43,645 bases of DNA from Pseudomonadales bacterium (GCA_031260485.1 JAIRJU010000237.1:1-43645), one strand, 5' to 3'; counted from the first letter of the stretch, positions 11,139-20,695 are shown. A program made the numbers and translations. Notes: generated by a model not told the origin, from the sequence alone.

Positions 11139-11654
11139 ATGCAAAACAGCATGATCAAACTTGGCGTAGCCGCGCTGCTGTCCGTGATGTTGGCGGCGTG
11201 CTCGTCGACCGACACCAAAGACAACACCACCACCACGCCGACCAACAACAACACTGGCGCCAGCACCCAGGGCACTGGCAACAACGGCCAGCTTTCCGCC
11301 GCTGAGCTGGAGCGTCAGAGAGCGTTGGCGCAAACCGTGTTTTATTTCGCGTTCGATAGCTCTGAATTGACCGCAGAAGACCGCGATGCGCTGGTCTATC
11401 ACGCCGCAGAACTGAAAGCCAACCCAAGCAGCCGCGTGCGCCTCGAAGGCCATGCCGATGAACGCGGCACCCGCGAGTACAACCTGGCGCTCGGCGAGCG
11501 TCGTGCTCAGGCGGTACAGCGTTATCTGCAAGTGCAGGGCGTATCCGCCTCCCAGATGGAAACCATCAGCTACGGCGAAGAGCGTCCGGCGCGCACCGGC
11601 AACACCGAAGCCGCCTACAGCGCCAACCGTCGCGTGGAACTGGTCAAGCGCTAA
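11139..11654 (+). CDS. pal: Peptidoglycan-associated lipoprotein Pal
   Basis: Lipobox LAAC; OmpA-like VRLEGHADERGTREYNLALGERRAQAVQRYL. Confidence 0.96.
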   Translation: MQNSMIKLGVAALLSVMLAACSSTDTKDNTTTTPTNNNTGASTQGTGNNGQLSAAELERQRALAQTVFYFAFDSSELTAEDRDALVYHAAELKANPSSRVRLEGHADERGTREYNLALGERRAQAVQRYLQVQGVSASQMETISYGEERPARTGNTEAAYSANRRVELVKR

Positions 11655-11668
11655 GACGGCGCCTTGCG

Positions 11669-11770
11669 GTTGACATACAGAAAGCGTTGAAACACAGAAG
11701 GCGTTGAAGCACAGAAAGTGTTGAAACACAGAAGGCGTTGAAATAGCGCAGACGTTGAAATACTGCAAAC
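11669..11770 (+). repeat. 17-bp x6 tandem repeat between pal and cpoB
   Basis: Six contiguous 17-mers: gttgacatacagaaagc, gttgaaacacagaaggc, gttgaagcacagaaagt, gttgaaacacagaaggc, gttgaaatagcgcagac, gttgaaatactgcaaac. Confidence 0.95.
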
Positions 11771-11783
11771 ATAGTTGCACTAT

Positions 11784-11837
11784 CTCGCACCGGGTGTCGG
11801 TGCGAGGCTCAGGTTAAGCCGGGTTCGCCCGGCTTAA
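11784..11837. terminator. Two consecutive hairpins after pal; possible terminator or processing site
   Basis: CTCGCACCG-GGTGT-CGGTGCGAG (11784-11806) and TTAAGCCGGG-TTCG-CCCGGCTTAA (11814-11837); no strong U-tract. Confidence 0.55.
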
Positions 11838-11882
11838 TCATTTGTAGCCTGTCAAGGTTCCCCTTTTTCACGGAGTTCGACC

Positions 11883-12680
11883 ATGCGTTATACCGTTTCC
11901 GCTTTACTGCTGTTGTGGGCGCTTGCCGCCAGCGCACAAGTGCCGGGCGGCGGCAACAATGAACTGGTGGTGAATCTCTACAACCAACTGCAAGAACTGC
12001 AAGATGAAGTGTTGAATCTGCGCGGTCTGGTGGAGCAGCAGGGCTATCAATTGCAGCGCCTGCAAACCGAATCGCGCGATCGTTACCTCGATCTCGATAA
12101 CCGCCTGCAAGCCCTCACAAGCGGCGCCACCGCCACCGCGCCCTTGAATGCTCCCGCTGTGACTGCACCTGCCACGCCCGCGACAGGCTCTGCCGCTGGT
12201 GCCGCTACGCCCCGCAATGCGCCGGTTGCGTCCGCCACGCCCGCTGGCAGTGCGCGAGCAGCGTCATCTGGCGTCGTGGCGGCGGACCCGCAGGCGCTGC
12301 GGCTCGATGAGCAGGAAACCTACCGCACCGCGCTGAATCTGCTGCTCGAAGAGAACAAACCGCTCGATGCGGCCGCGCGCTTTCAAAGCTATATAGAGCG
12401 CTTTCCCAGCGGGCGTCTTTTTACCAATGCGCTCTATTGGCAGGGTGAAGCCTTCATTCTGGTAGGGCGCAATCAGGAAGCCATCGACGTATTCAATCGC
12501 TTGCTCAAAGAATACCCGCTGGATGCCAAGGCGCCTGGCGCCATGCTCAAGGCGGGTGTGGCTTACGATCGCATGAACAAGCGCAGTACGGCGGATGGCC
12601 TGTGGAAGGATTTGCAGACACGCTTTCCCACCGCCACGGCGGAGATCAACGCCGCGCAGGATTATCTGAGGCGCCGCTGA
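11883..12680 (+). CDS. cpoB: Tol-Pal accessory protein CpoB/YbgF
   Basis: Signal peptide, coiled-coil N-terminus, TPR-like C-terminus (FQSYIERFPSGRLFTNALYWQGEAF); position after pal. Confidence 0.93.
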   Translation: MRYTVSALLLLWALAASAQVPGGGNNELVVNLYNQLQELQDEVLNLRGLVEQQGYQLQRLQTESRDRYLDLDNRLQALTSGATATAPLNAPAVTAPATPATGSAAGAATPRNAPVASATPAGSARAASSGVVAADPQALRLDEQETYRTALNLLLEENKPLDAAARFQSYIERFPSGRLFTNALYWQGEAFILVGRNQEAIDVFNRLLKEYPLDAKAPGAMLKAGVAYDRMNKRSTADGLWKDLQTRFPTATAEINAAQDYLRRR

Positions 12681-12703
12681 GTCGCTGTGCCCGTGCAATC
12701 CGC

Positions 12704-12729
12704 GCCACGCGCCTTTGGGGGCGCGTGGC
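12704..12729. other. Perfect 10-bp stem hairpin just upstream of queE
   Basis: GCCACGCGCC-TTTGGG-GGCGCGTGGC between the cpoB stop and the queE ATG. Confidence 0.6.
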
Positions 12730-12743
12730 CTGCGGAGTCCGTC

Positions 12744-13394
12744 ATGACCAAAACCACCTTGCGCCTCACTGAAATTTTCCATTCGCTGCAAGGCGAAGCG
12801 CGCAGTGCGGGCACGCCTACCGTATTCGTGCGTCTTACGGGCTGCCCTTTGCGCTGCGGCTACTGCGATACCGCGTATGCCTTCACCGGCGGTGTGCTGT
12901 ATGAGCTAGACCAGGTATTGCGCGAAGTGAGCCACTGGCAAACGCGGCATGTGTGCGTTACCGGCGGCGAACCGCTGGCGCAGCCTGCGTGCCTGGAACT
13001 TCTCACTGCGCTGTGCGATGCCGGGTATGAGGTGTCGCTCGAAACCAGCGGCGCCCTTGATGTGGCGCGCGTCGATCCGCGGGTGAGCAAGGTGATGGAT
13101 CTGAAAACGCCAGGTTCGGGCGAAGCCGCGCGCAATCGCTACGACAATCTTGCGCATATCCGCGCGCACGATCAGCTCAAGTTCGTGCTGTGCGACGAGG
13201 CCGATTATCACTGGGCTGGCGAGATGCTGACCCGCCATGCCTTAGCGGCGCTGACCGCCGATATCTGGTATTCCCCGGTTTATGGCGAACTCGATCCCAC
13301 AGAGCTTGCCGCCTGGATACTGCGCGATCGCTTGCCAGTACGCTTGCAGATTCAATTGCACAAGCTGCTGTGGCAGGACGCCCGCGGCAAATGA
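12744..13394 (+). CDS. queE: 7-carboxy-7-deazaguanine synthase QueE (radical SAM)
   Basis: [41 protein letters not shown]. Confidence 0.96.
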   Translation: MTKTTLRLTEIFHSLQGEARSAGTPTVFVRLTGCPLRCGYCDTAYAFTGGVLYELDQVLREVSHWQTRHVCVTGGEPLAQPACLELLTALCDAGYEVSLETSGALDVARVDPRVSKVMDLKTPGSGEAARNRYDNLAHIRAHDQLKFVLCDEADYHWAGEMLTRHALAALTADIWYSPVYGELDPTELAAWILRDRLPVRLQIQLHKLLWQDARGK

Positions 13395-13407
13395 ATGGCC
13401 GTACCTC

Positions 13408-14100
13408 ATGAACAATGACATGACCACTCCCCAACGCGCCGTGGTACTGCTGTCAGGCGGCCTCGATTCCACCACCTGTCTTGCGCTGGCGCAGCAGCAG
13501 GGTTATGCCTGTTATGGCTTGAGTTTCGACTATGGCCAGCGTCATCACAGCGAGCTTGCCGCCGCAGAACGCATCGCGCGCGCGGCGGATTTGTGCGCTT
13601 ATAAAGTGGTGAAGCTGGATCTGAGCGGCATCGGCGGTTCCGCGCTCACCGATCCTTCGCTCGCGCTGCCGCAGCAAGCCAGCGCGGGCATTCCGATTAC
13701 TTACGTGCCTGCGCGCAACACGGTGTTTCTCGCTTATGCGCTGGCCTGGGCGGAAGTGCTGGAAGCATCTGCCATCTTCATTGGCGTCAACGCCATGGAT
13801 TATTCCGGTTATCCTGACTGCCGCCCGGATTTCATCAATGCGTTCCAGATCATGGCGAACCTTGCCACCAAGGCCGGCGTCGAAGGCCGCACGCTGCGCA
13901 TCGAAACTCCGCTCATCGCGCTCAGCAAGGCCGAGATCATCCGCGCGGGTCTTGCAGCGGGCGTTGATTACGCTGCCACGGTGTCGTGTTATCAAGCGGA
14001 TGCGGAAGGTAGAGCCTGCGGCGTGTGCGACAGTTGCCGCCTGCGCCGCAAGGGGTTTCGTGAAGCGGGCATCGCCGATCCCACGCGCTATATTGCTTGA
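13408..14100 (+). CDS. queC: 7-cyano-7-deazaguanine synthase QueC
   Basis: [36 protein letters not shown]...C-terminal [14 protein letters not shown]. Confidence 0.97.
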   Translation: MNNDMTTPQRAVVLLSGGLDSTTCLALAQQQGYACYGLSFDYGQRHHSELAAAERIARAADLCAYKVVKLDLSGIGGSALTDPSLALPQQASAGIPITYVPARNTVFLAYALAWAEVLEASAIFIGVNAMDYSGYPDCRPDFINAFQIMANLATKAGVEGRTLRIETPLIALSKAEIIRAGLAAGVDYAATVSCYQADAEGRACGVCDSCRLRRKGFREAGIADPTRYIA

Positions 14101-14125
14101 ATTTTTTTTTGCGGATGAGTACCAT
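14097..14125 (+). promoter_or_regulatory. Candidate sigma70-type promoter for tRNA-Lys
   Basis: TTGAAT - 17 bp - TACCAT, overlapping the queC stop, 29 nt before the tRNA. Confidence 0.45.
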
Positions 14126-14154
14126 GCGCGCCTTCCTGAGGGGGCACCCGCAGA

Positions 14155-14229
14155 GGGGCGTTAGCTCAGTGGTAGAGCAGTTGGCTTTTAACCAATTGGT
14201 CGAAGGTTCGAATCCTTCACGCCCCACCA
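14155..14229 (+). tRNA. tRNA-Lys (UUU), CCA encoded
   Basis: Cloverleaf: acceptor GGGGCGT/ACGCCCC, anticodon loop CTTTTAA, T-loop GGTTCGAATCC, 3' CCA. Confidence 0.97.
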
Positions 14230-14277
14230 TCTCAGGAGGTTCCCGTCTCAGGAAATTCCCGTCCCAGGAAGTTCCCG
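14230..14277 (+). repeat. 16-bp x3 tandem repeat immediately after the tRNA-Lys CCA
   Basis: tctcaggaggttcccg / tctcaggaaattcccg / tcccaggaagttcccg. Confidence 0.9.
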
Positions 14278-14338
14278 TCGCGCGTCCGGCGCTACACTGC
14301 ACGTTGATTGACTGCCTCGCGCGCGGCGCACTCCCTGT

Positions 14339-14370
14339 TTGAGAGCGTCCTGCCGAGAGAGCGTCATGCC
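14339..14370 (+). repeat. 16-bp x2 tandem repeat containing the nadA start codon
   Basis: ttgagagcgtcctgcc / gagagagcgtcATGcc. Confidence 0.75.
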
Positions 14371-15430
14371 AACGAACCACGACAACACAGCCCTCATTGC
14401 CGATCGCGCGCTGGTCAAGCGCTGGTTGGATCGCGTGCCTGCGCATGAGGCGGTCGACGCCGCCCGCGCTGCCGATTACATAGGCAAGATCAAGGCGCTC
14501 TTGCACGAGCGCAATGCCGTGCTGGTGGCGCATTACTACACCGATGCCGCGCTGCAAGCGTTGGCGGAGGCAACGGGCGGTGTCGTTGCCGATTCGCTGG
14601 AGATGGCGCGTTTCGGCGCGCAAAGCAGCGCTACCACACTGGTGGTGGCAGGCGTGCGCTTCATGGGGGAAACCGCCAAGATTCTCAGCCCGGAAAAAAC
14701 CGTGCTGATGCCCACGCTGGAGGCTACCTGTTCGCTCGACATCGGCTGTCCGCCGCATGAATTCGCCGCATTCCGCGCGCAATACCCTGAACACCTGGCC
14801 GTGGTGTACGCCAATACCTCGGTTGGGGTGAAGGCGATCAGCGATTGGGTGGTGACTTCCGCCATCGCGGTAGACGTGGTGGAACATTTGCTGGATCAGG
14901 GCCGCCAGGTGATCTGGGCGCCTGATAAACACCTGGGCCGTTACATCCAGCGCAAACTCGGCAACAGTGACGACATCGTATTGTGGGATGGCGCCTGCAT
15001 CGTGCACGAGGAATTCAAGACGCGCGCCCTGCTCGACATGCAGCAGCTTTATCCCGATGCCGCCGTGCTGGCCCACCCGGAAGCGCCGCTGGCGGTATTG
15101 GAGTTGGCTGCTGTGGTGGGTTCCACCACGCAAATCATTCGCGCCGCCAAGGAACGCAGTGAGCCGCGTTTCATCGTGGCCACCGATCACGGCATTTTCT
15201 ACAAGCTCCAGCAGCAAGCCCCCGGCAAGGAATTCATCATGGCGCCCACCTCGGGCGAAGGCGCCACCTGCCGCAGTTGCGCGCAGTGCCCATGGATGGG
15301 GATGAACACGCTGCAAGCGCTCTATGAATCACTGCTGCATGGCAGCAACGAAATTCAGGTTGATCCGGCCTTGGGCCAACAGGCGCTCAAGCCTTTGCAA
15401 CGGATGCTGGATTTCCGCGCGCAGCGCTGA
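14366..15430 (+). CDS. nadA: Quinolinate synthase NadA
   Basis: [42 protein letters not shown]...CSLDIGCP...[15 protein letters not shown]. Confidence 0.96.
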   Translation: MPTNHDNTALIADRALVKRWLDRVPAHEAVDAARAADYIGKIKALLHERNAVLVAHYYTDAALQALAEATGGVVADSLEMARFGAQSSATTLVVAGVRFMGETAKILSPEKTVLMPTLEATCSLDIGCPPHEFAAFRAQYPEHLAVVYANTSVGVKAISDWVVTSAIAVDVVEHLLDQGRQVIWAPDKHLGRYIQRKLGNSDDIVLWDGACIVHEEFKTRALLDMQQLYPDAAVLAHPEAPLAVLELAAVVGSTTQIIRAAKERSEPRFIVATDHGIFYKLQQQAPGKEFIMAPTSGEGATCRSCAQCPWMGMNTLQALYESLLHGSNEIQVDPALGQQALKPLQRMLDFRAQR

Positions 15431-15501
15431 GCCTCATGCCTACTCTCCTTCGCGTCCATACAGCGTGCGCACGGAGAGGGTTAGGGTGGAGGCTGTTCTA
15501 G

Positions 15502-16974
15502 TTAGTGGTAAAACTCCGCTTCGATTCCCGCGATGTAGTCGAGCCGCTGACGCAGGCGTGCCAACGCAATCTGATCGCGTTCCTGCCGCAGCGCGAAGTT
15601 GATCTGTTCCTTGGCGTGGGCGAAATCCCCGATCGTGATGAAATATTCGGCGCGCGCCTGATGCACCTTGGCGATGTTGCCGGCGAGGCCCTGCACTTCG
15701 GCCAGGTCGTACCAAAGCTGCATGTCATCGGGGTAGAGCGCTGCGTGTTTTTCCAGCACTGTTACCGCTTTATCGTATTCTCCGGCCTTGGTCAGTGCGG
15801 TGGCGTAGGCCATGGTGAGCGGGTGGTTGTCGGGATTGATGCGCAGATGATCCTGCAAGATCTGGAACGCACGCGGATAATTTTTGGCGGCCACCGCGAT
15901 GTCGGCGGCCAGCATCGCATAGGTGATGCGCGCGGGCTCCTTGGCGAGCAGCGTATCGAGCGTCTCCGCGGCCCCAATAGCCTGCCCGGTTTTCAATTGC
16001 GCCAGCGCGATGCCGTAGCGTGCAGCATCGGCTTCCGCACCGCGCAGTTGCGGCAGCCGGCGTTGGCGGCTGGTGATTTCGGCGTCGAGATTGGTGGCGT
16101 AGTGGATCAGCACGCGCTCGCGCATCAGGAGAAATTCTGAGTTTTGCACATGATCGACGCCAGGGTAGGTGCGCGCGCGGTTACGGGCATCGGCGACACG
16201 GCTTTCATCCAGCGGGTGCGTGGAGAGAAATTCTGGAACGCGCTGAGTGGTAGTGCGCATCCGCAGCATCTGCTCGAACATGCCGCCCATGTCGGCGGGA
16301 TCAAAACCAGCGTTGTAGAGATTGCGGATACCCACGCGATCAGCTTCCTGTTCGTTGCCGCGCGAAAAACGCAATTGATTGTCGATGCCCATGGCCTGGC
16401 TGGTCATCAGCGCCGCTTGCCCAGCGTTGCCGCCCACGGTGGCCATGATGACGAGGCTGGCGAGCAGGCCAGCCATGTTCGGCAGCACGTTGCGGCGCTG
16501 CTCCTCGATGCCGCGCGCGTAATGGCGCTGGCTGATGTGCGCCAACTCGTGCGCCAGCACCGAGGCGAACTGGCCTTCGTTCTGCGCATAGAGAAAGAGC
16601 CCAGCGTTCACGCCCACCACGCCGCCCGGCGCGGCGAAAGCGTTCAATTCCTTGCTGTCGATCAGAGCGAAAGAGAGGCGTTTGTCGGTAAGCTCCGAGG
16701 TGGAGGCCAGCTTGTAGGTAAGGCTCGTGATGTATTCGGCAATCAAGGTATCGTTGAACAGCGGTGTCTGCGCGCGCACCGAACGCAGGAACTCACGGCC
16801 AAAGCGGTATTCCTGTTCAGTGGAAATCGTGCCGGAGAGGGCATCGCCGAGCACGGGCAGCCTCACTTGCGCCAACACCTGGGTACTGGACAACAACAGC
16901 GCCGTGCTCAAGGCAGCGGCGCGGGCGAGTGGGGCGGGGCGGGCGATTGGAGTGGAGCGGTTTGTGATTGGCAT
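15502..16974 (-). CDS. M48-family periplasmic metalloprotease, BepA-like, with TPR region
   Basis: Signal peptide; HELAHISQRH zinc motif; C-terminal TPR-like region. Confidence 0.92.
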   Translation of the reverse strand: MPITNRSTPIARPAPLARAAALSTALLLSSTQVLAQVRLPVLGDALSGTISTEQEYRFGREFLRSVRAQTPLFNDTLIAEYITSLTYKLASTSELTDKRLSFALIDSKELNAFAAPGGVVGVNAGLFLYAQNEGQFASVLAHELAHISQRHYARGIEEQRRNVLPNMAGLLASLVIMATVGGNAGQAALMTSQAMGIDNQLRFSRGNEQEADRVGIRNLYNAGFDPADMGGMFEQMLRMRTTTQRVPEFLSTHPLDESRVADARNRARTYPGVDHVQNSEFLLMRERVLIHYATNLDAEITSRQRRLPQLRGAEADAARYGIALAQLKTGQAIGAAETLDTLLAKEPARITYAMLAADIAVAAKNYPRAFQILQDHLRINPDNHPLTMAYATALTKAGEYDKAVTVLEKHAALYPDDMQLWYDLAEVQGLAGNIAKVHQARAEYFITIGDFAHAKEQINFALRQERDQIALARLRQRLDYIAGIEAEFYH

Positions 16975-17081
16975 GGCGGACGCCTGTGGCTGTATGCGTT
17001 GGCAATCGAGAGCGCTGATATTACGCCTTCTTACCAGCAATCTCTCGGTTTTTACGTGGTGCCTGAGTAGAATAACGCCTT

Positions 17082-17315
17082 ATGATGTTTCATGCCGACC
17101 AAGAATTAGACCTCTGCGGTCTCAACTGCCCGATGCCGCTGCTCAAAACCAAGCAAGCGCTCAACCGTATGGAATCCGGCAAGGTCATTTTGGTAAAAGC
17201 CACCGACCCTGGATCCGAACGCGATTTTCAGGTATTCGCGGCGCAAAGTGGCACCGCGTTGCTGCGCATGGAACATTCCGATGGTACCTTCTGCTATTGG
17301 TTGCGCAAGCCTTGA
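17082..17315 (+). CDS. tusA: TusA-family sulfurtransferase
   Basis: LDLCGLNCPMPLLKTKQALNRMESGKVILVKATDPGSERDF. Confidence 0.9.
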   Translation: MMFHADQELDLCGLNCPMPLLKTKQALNRMESGKVILVKATDPGSERDFQVFAAQSGTALLRMEHSDGTFCYWLRKP

Positions 17316-17336
17316 ATGGTTGCGCAAGCCTTAAGC
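17299..17336 (+). repeat. 19-bp x2 tandem duplication spanning the tusA 3' end
   Basis: ggttgcgcaagccttgaat / ggttgcgcaagccttaagc; first copy holds the tusA stop. Confidence 0.9.
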
Positions 17337-17361
17337 AGGCTTCTCATACAGGCTTTTTGTC
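17336..17361 (+). repeat. 13-bp x2 imperfect repeat directly before the PerM-like start codon
   Basis: caggcttctcata / caggctttttgtc-ATG. Confidence 0.55.
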
Positions 17362-18450
17362 ATGACTAATGTTTTTCACGGCTTGTATCGGCGTTATTTC
17401 TCCGAAGAAGAGTCCATCATTTTCACTTTGCTGCTGGTGGCGTTCTTCACTGTGATGCTGACCATGGGCAGCGTCATCGCGCCGCTGCTGTGGAGCCTGG
17501 TGCTCACGTACATGCTGCAAGGGCTGGTGAACGCGCTGGAAAGGCTGCACATGCCGCACAATCTGGCGGTGTATCTGGTGTATTTCGTGTTTCTGGGCGT
17601 GACGCTGCTGAGTTTTCTGGTATTTCTGCCGTTCACGTTCAATCGTCTCACGGTATTGATTCACGACATGCCGGAGATGATCGAGCATCTGCGCAGGTTG
17701 CTGTTGCTGCTGCCGGAGAACTATCCCGATGTGTTTTCCGTCGAGCAGGTGCAGCGTTGGTTCAGTGTGGTGCAGAGCGAGCTGATGGCCTGGGGGCAAA
17801 TGGTGCTGTCGCAATCCATTTCGAGTTTTCCGCGGCTCGTCACCTGGATGGTATACACGGTGCTGGTGCCGATCCTGGTGTTTTTCATGCTGAAGGATTC
17901 GGAGAAGCTGCTGCGCTGGTTCAAAAACTGGCTGCCCGAGCGGCGGCCGATCATGGCGCAGATCTGGCTGGAGATGAACGATCAGCTTTCCAACTATATC
18001 CGCGGCAAGGCGCTGCAAATCGTGAGTGTCGCGGGCGTCGTGTTCGTGGCCTTCGCGTTGATGGGGCTGCATTATTCGCTGTTGTTGGCGGTTTTGGTGG
18101 GCGTCTCGGTGATCGTGCCTTATGTGGGCGCCGCCGCCGCCGCCGTGCCGGTGATACTGGTGGCGCTGTTTCAGTGGGGCTTTAGTAGTGAGTTCTATCA
18201 ACTCCTCACGATTTTTCTGGTGCTGCACGCGCTCGATGGCAACTTGCTGGTGCCGCTGATTTTTTCCGAAACGGTCAATCTGCATCCCATCGCCATCATC
18301 GCCGCGGTACTGGTGTTTGGCGGTGTATGGGGTTTTTGGGGCGTATTTTTTGCCATTCCGCTCGCCACTTTCATCAAGGCTATCATCCGCGCCTGGCCCA
18401 TCAGCGCCACGGCATCCGGCGCCAGGCTCGAGGAACAGGACGCGCCTTGA
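17362..18450 (+). CDS. AI-2E family (PerM-like) transporter
   Basis: Multiple TM segments; YVGAAAAAVPVILVALFQWG...HALDGNLLVPLIFSETVNLHPIAIIAAVLVFGGVWGFWGVFFAIPLAT. Confidence 0.92.
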   Translation: MTNVFHGLYRRYFSEEESIIFTLLLVAFFTVMLTMGSVIAPLLWSLVLTYMLQGLVNALERLHMPHNLAVYLVYFVFLGVTLLSFLVFLPFTFNRLTVLIHDMPEMIEHLRRLLLLLPENYPDVFSVEQVQRWFSVVQSELMAWGQMVLSQSISSFPRLVTWMVYTVLVPILVFFMLKDSEKLLRWFKNWLPERRPIMAQIWLEMNDQLSNYIRGKALQIVSVAGVVFVAFALMGLHYSLLLAVLVGVSVIVPYVGAAAAAVPVILVALFQWGFSSEFYQLLTIFLVLHALDGNLLVPLIFSETVNLHPIAIIAAVLVFGGVWGFWGVFFAIPLATFIKAIIRAWPISATASGARLEEQDAP

Positions 18451-18590
18451 GGTGGCAGGATCTGCGTCAGACAGAGCAGCGGCGCGTATCAAGTTGCCGG
18501 TGATTCCGCTAAACTTGCGCACTTTTGCAAAGGGTCGCCAAAGGCCGTCCAGTGGACGTGAACCGGCCTAAGAGGAAGAAAGAGGTACAC

Positions 18591-19466
18591 ATGATCACCG
18601 GCAGTATCGTGGCACTCGTCACACCCATGACTCCCGCAGGAGCCGTGGATTACCCGGCCCTGAGCCGCCTGGTGGAGTGGCACATCACGCAAGGCACGAA
18701 CGCCATCGTGGCTGTCGGCACCACCGGGGAATCCGCCACCTTGGAAGTCGAGGAGCACATCGAGGTGATCCGCCAGGTGGTAGCGGTTGCCGCTGGCCGC
18801 ATTCCGATCATCGCCGGCACCGGCGCCAACTCCACCACCGAAGCCATCGCCTGGAGTGCTGCCGCGCGCACGGCAGGCGTGGATGCGTGTCTCTTGGTCA
18901 CGCCGTATTACAACAAGCCCAGCCAAAGGGGCCTGTACCAGCATCACAAGGCCATCGCCGAGGCGGTGGATATTCCGCAGATTCTCTACAACGTGCCCGG
19001 CCGTACCGCCTGTGACATGCTGCCCGACACCATCGCCAAACTGGCAGAGCTGCCCAACATCGTCGGTGTCAAGGAAGCTACCGGCAACCTTGAACGTGGC
19101 CGCCAAGTGCTGCAATTGGTGCCAACGGATTTCGCCGTGTACTCCGGCGACGATGCCACTGCGTTGGAACTGATTCTGCTGGGCGCCAAAGGCAATATTT
19201 CAGTGACGGCCAATGTCATACCGCACAGGATGAGCGAAATCTGCCTTCTGGGCCTCGCCGGCAAGGCGGACGCGGCGCGCGAGTTGAATGCGCGCATTGC
19301 CGCCTTACACAAGGATCTGTTCCTCGAATCCAATCCTGTGCCGGTAAAATGGGCGCTCAAGGAAATGGGCTTGATCCAAAGCGGCATTCGTCTGCCGCTG
19401 GTGGAACTGGATCCCCTCTATCACGAACCCTTGCGCCGGACCTTACACGCCTGCGCCGTTTTATGA
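18591..19466 (+). CDS. dapA: 4-hydroxy-tetrahydrodipicolinate synthase
   Basis: MITGSIVALVTPMTPAGAVDYPALSRLVEWHITQGTNAIVAVGTTGESATL...YNVPGRTACDM. Confidence 0.97.
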   Translation: MITGSIVALVTPMTPAGAVDYPALSRLVEWHITQGTNAIVAVGTTGESATLEVEEHIEVIRQVVAVAAGRIPIIAGTGANSTTEAIAWSAAARTAGVDACLLVTPYYNKPSQRGLYQHHKAIAEAVDIPQILYNVPGRTACDMLPDTIAKLAELPNIVGVKEATGNLERGRQVLQLVPTDFAVYSGDDATALELILLGAKGNISVTANVIPHRMSEICLLGLAGKADAARELNARIAALHKDLFLESNPVPVKWALKEMGLIQSGIRLPLVELDPLYHEPLRRTLHACAVL

Positions 19467-20695
19467 GGTTGACCGCTGTGCTTCGCTGTACTTTCTCTTC
19501 GCTGCGCTGCTCTTTTTTTTCGCTGCGCTGCTCTCCTTCGCTGCGCTGCTGTGGCGCCTCTGCGCTGCGCTGCGCCGCTGTTTGCCGTTGCTGCACGATC
19601 GTGTTGACTGGGCTCGCGCTGTTGGCTTTGCAGTCCTGCTCGCTGTTTTCCTGGGTGCCTGGCATGGATCGCCTGGCGGGCGATAACGGCGTATTCCACG
19701 ATCGCAAGGCCGAATATCTCGATGCCAAAACGCTGCCGCGCACCCAGATACCGGAGGGCCTCGACAGTTTCGTCATCGACGATCTCTTGGTGATTCCCGA
19801 GGTGCCGGGCGCCGCCGACCAGACCTTTCTCGATCCGCCGCGCCCGCGCAGCCTTGAAGGCCGCTCCGATCGTGAAGTCGTGATCCAGCGCATGGATAGA
19901 GATAGCTGGATCGTGGTGGATGTCAGCCCGAGCCAGGTCTGGCCGCGCATCCGCGATTACTGGGGAACGCAGCGCATCGACATCGCCTTTGAAGATCCCA
20001 CCGACGGCGTCATGGAAACCGGCTGGTTCGTGCGCGCGGGCAATGTGATCAGCCGTGATCGCGTGCGTATTACGGTGGAAACCGGTTTTCAGAACAATAG
20101 TTCAGAAATTCGCCTGGTGCAGATGTCGCAAGCGCAGGCCACGCCTGCCTTCGATGTAGCCTGGCCAGCGGCCTCGCAAGAGCCTGACGTCGAAACCGCG
20201 CTGGTCAGCGCCCTGGCGAGCTATCTCGCCGATGTGGCGGATTTGTATACCGCCTCATCCGTGTCGTTCCTTGCGGGCAACATCTCGAGCACCGGCAAGG
20301 CCACGCTTGAAGCGCGCCAGAATGGCGGCGAAGCGCTGCTGTTGCAGGCGCCTTATGAACGTGCCTGGGCGGCAGTCGCGCGTGCCTTGCAGCGCGGCAA
20401 CGTACTTATTGATACCCAGGATTCTGGCGCCGGCCTCTTCGAGGTGAACTATGTGCCTGGCTCGGGCGATAGAGAAAAAAACAAACCCGGCTTTTTCAAA
20501 CGCTTGTTCACATTCGGCAACGGCATTACCGAACCGAGCGCTTTGCAAGTGCGTTTACAGCGAACCAACAATGGCAGCATCGAAGTGCAGGTACTTCCCA
20601 AGAACGACGCCGCAGCGGGCAAGAATGCGAATAAGGCACAGGCTGTTCCGCCTGCCACCGAATTGCTGCGCTTGATTCGCGATACCATCGCCTGA
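19463..20695 (+). CDS. bamC: Outer-membrane assembly lipoprotein BamC with Cys-rich repeated N-terminal extension
   Basis: Candidate lipobox LALQSC; BamC-like body; conserved location between dapA and purC; start uncertain (ATG 19463 versus in-frame GTG 19601). Confidence 0.85.
   Translation: MRLTAVLRCTFSSLRCSFFSLRCSPSLRCCGASALRCAAVCRCCTIVLTGLALLALQSCSLFSWVPGMDRLAGDNGVFHDRKAEYLDAKTLPRTQIPEGLDSFVIDDLLVIPEVPGAADQTFLDPPRPRSLEGRSDREVVIQRMDRDSWIVVDVSPSQVWPRIRDYWGTQRIDIAFEDPTDGVMETGWFVRAGNVISRDRVRITVETGFQNNSSEIRLVQMSQAQATPAFDVAWPAASQEPDVETALVSALASYLADVADLYTASSVSFLAGNISSTGKATLEARQNGGEALLLQAPYERAWAAVARALQRGNVLIDTQDSGAGLFEVNYVPGSGDREKNKPGFFKRLFTFGNGITEPSALQVRLQRTNNGSIEVQVLPKNDAAAGKNANKAQAVPPATELLRLIRDTIA
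19482..19550 (+). repeat. 16-21-bp imperfect repeats (core TTCGCTGCGCTGCT) in the bamC N-terminal region
   Basis: Core at 19498, 19519, 19537 and degenerate at 19482; encodes LRC(T/S)xx units. Confidence 0.75.

Noticed and set aside
11669-11770. CRISPR array interpretation of the 17-bp repeats
   Set aside because: Units are directly abutting with no spacers, too short, and no cas genes are present.
13937-15316. 459-aa minus-strand ORF over queC end, tRNA-Lys and nadA
   Set aside because: Crosses a tRNA and two well-supported genes on the other strand.
17344-18522. 392-aa minus-strand ORF opposite the PerM-like gene
   Set aside because: His/Gln-rich antisense of a membrane-protein gene; no family motif.
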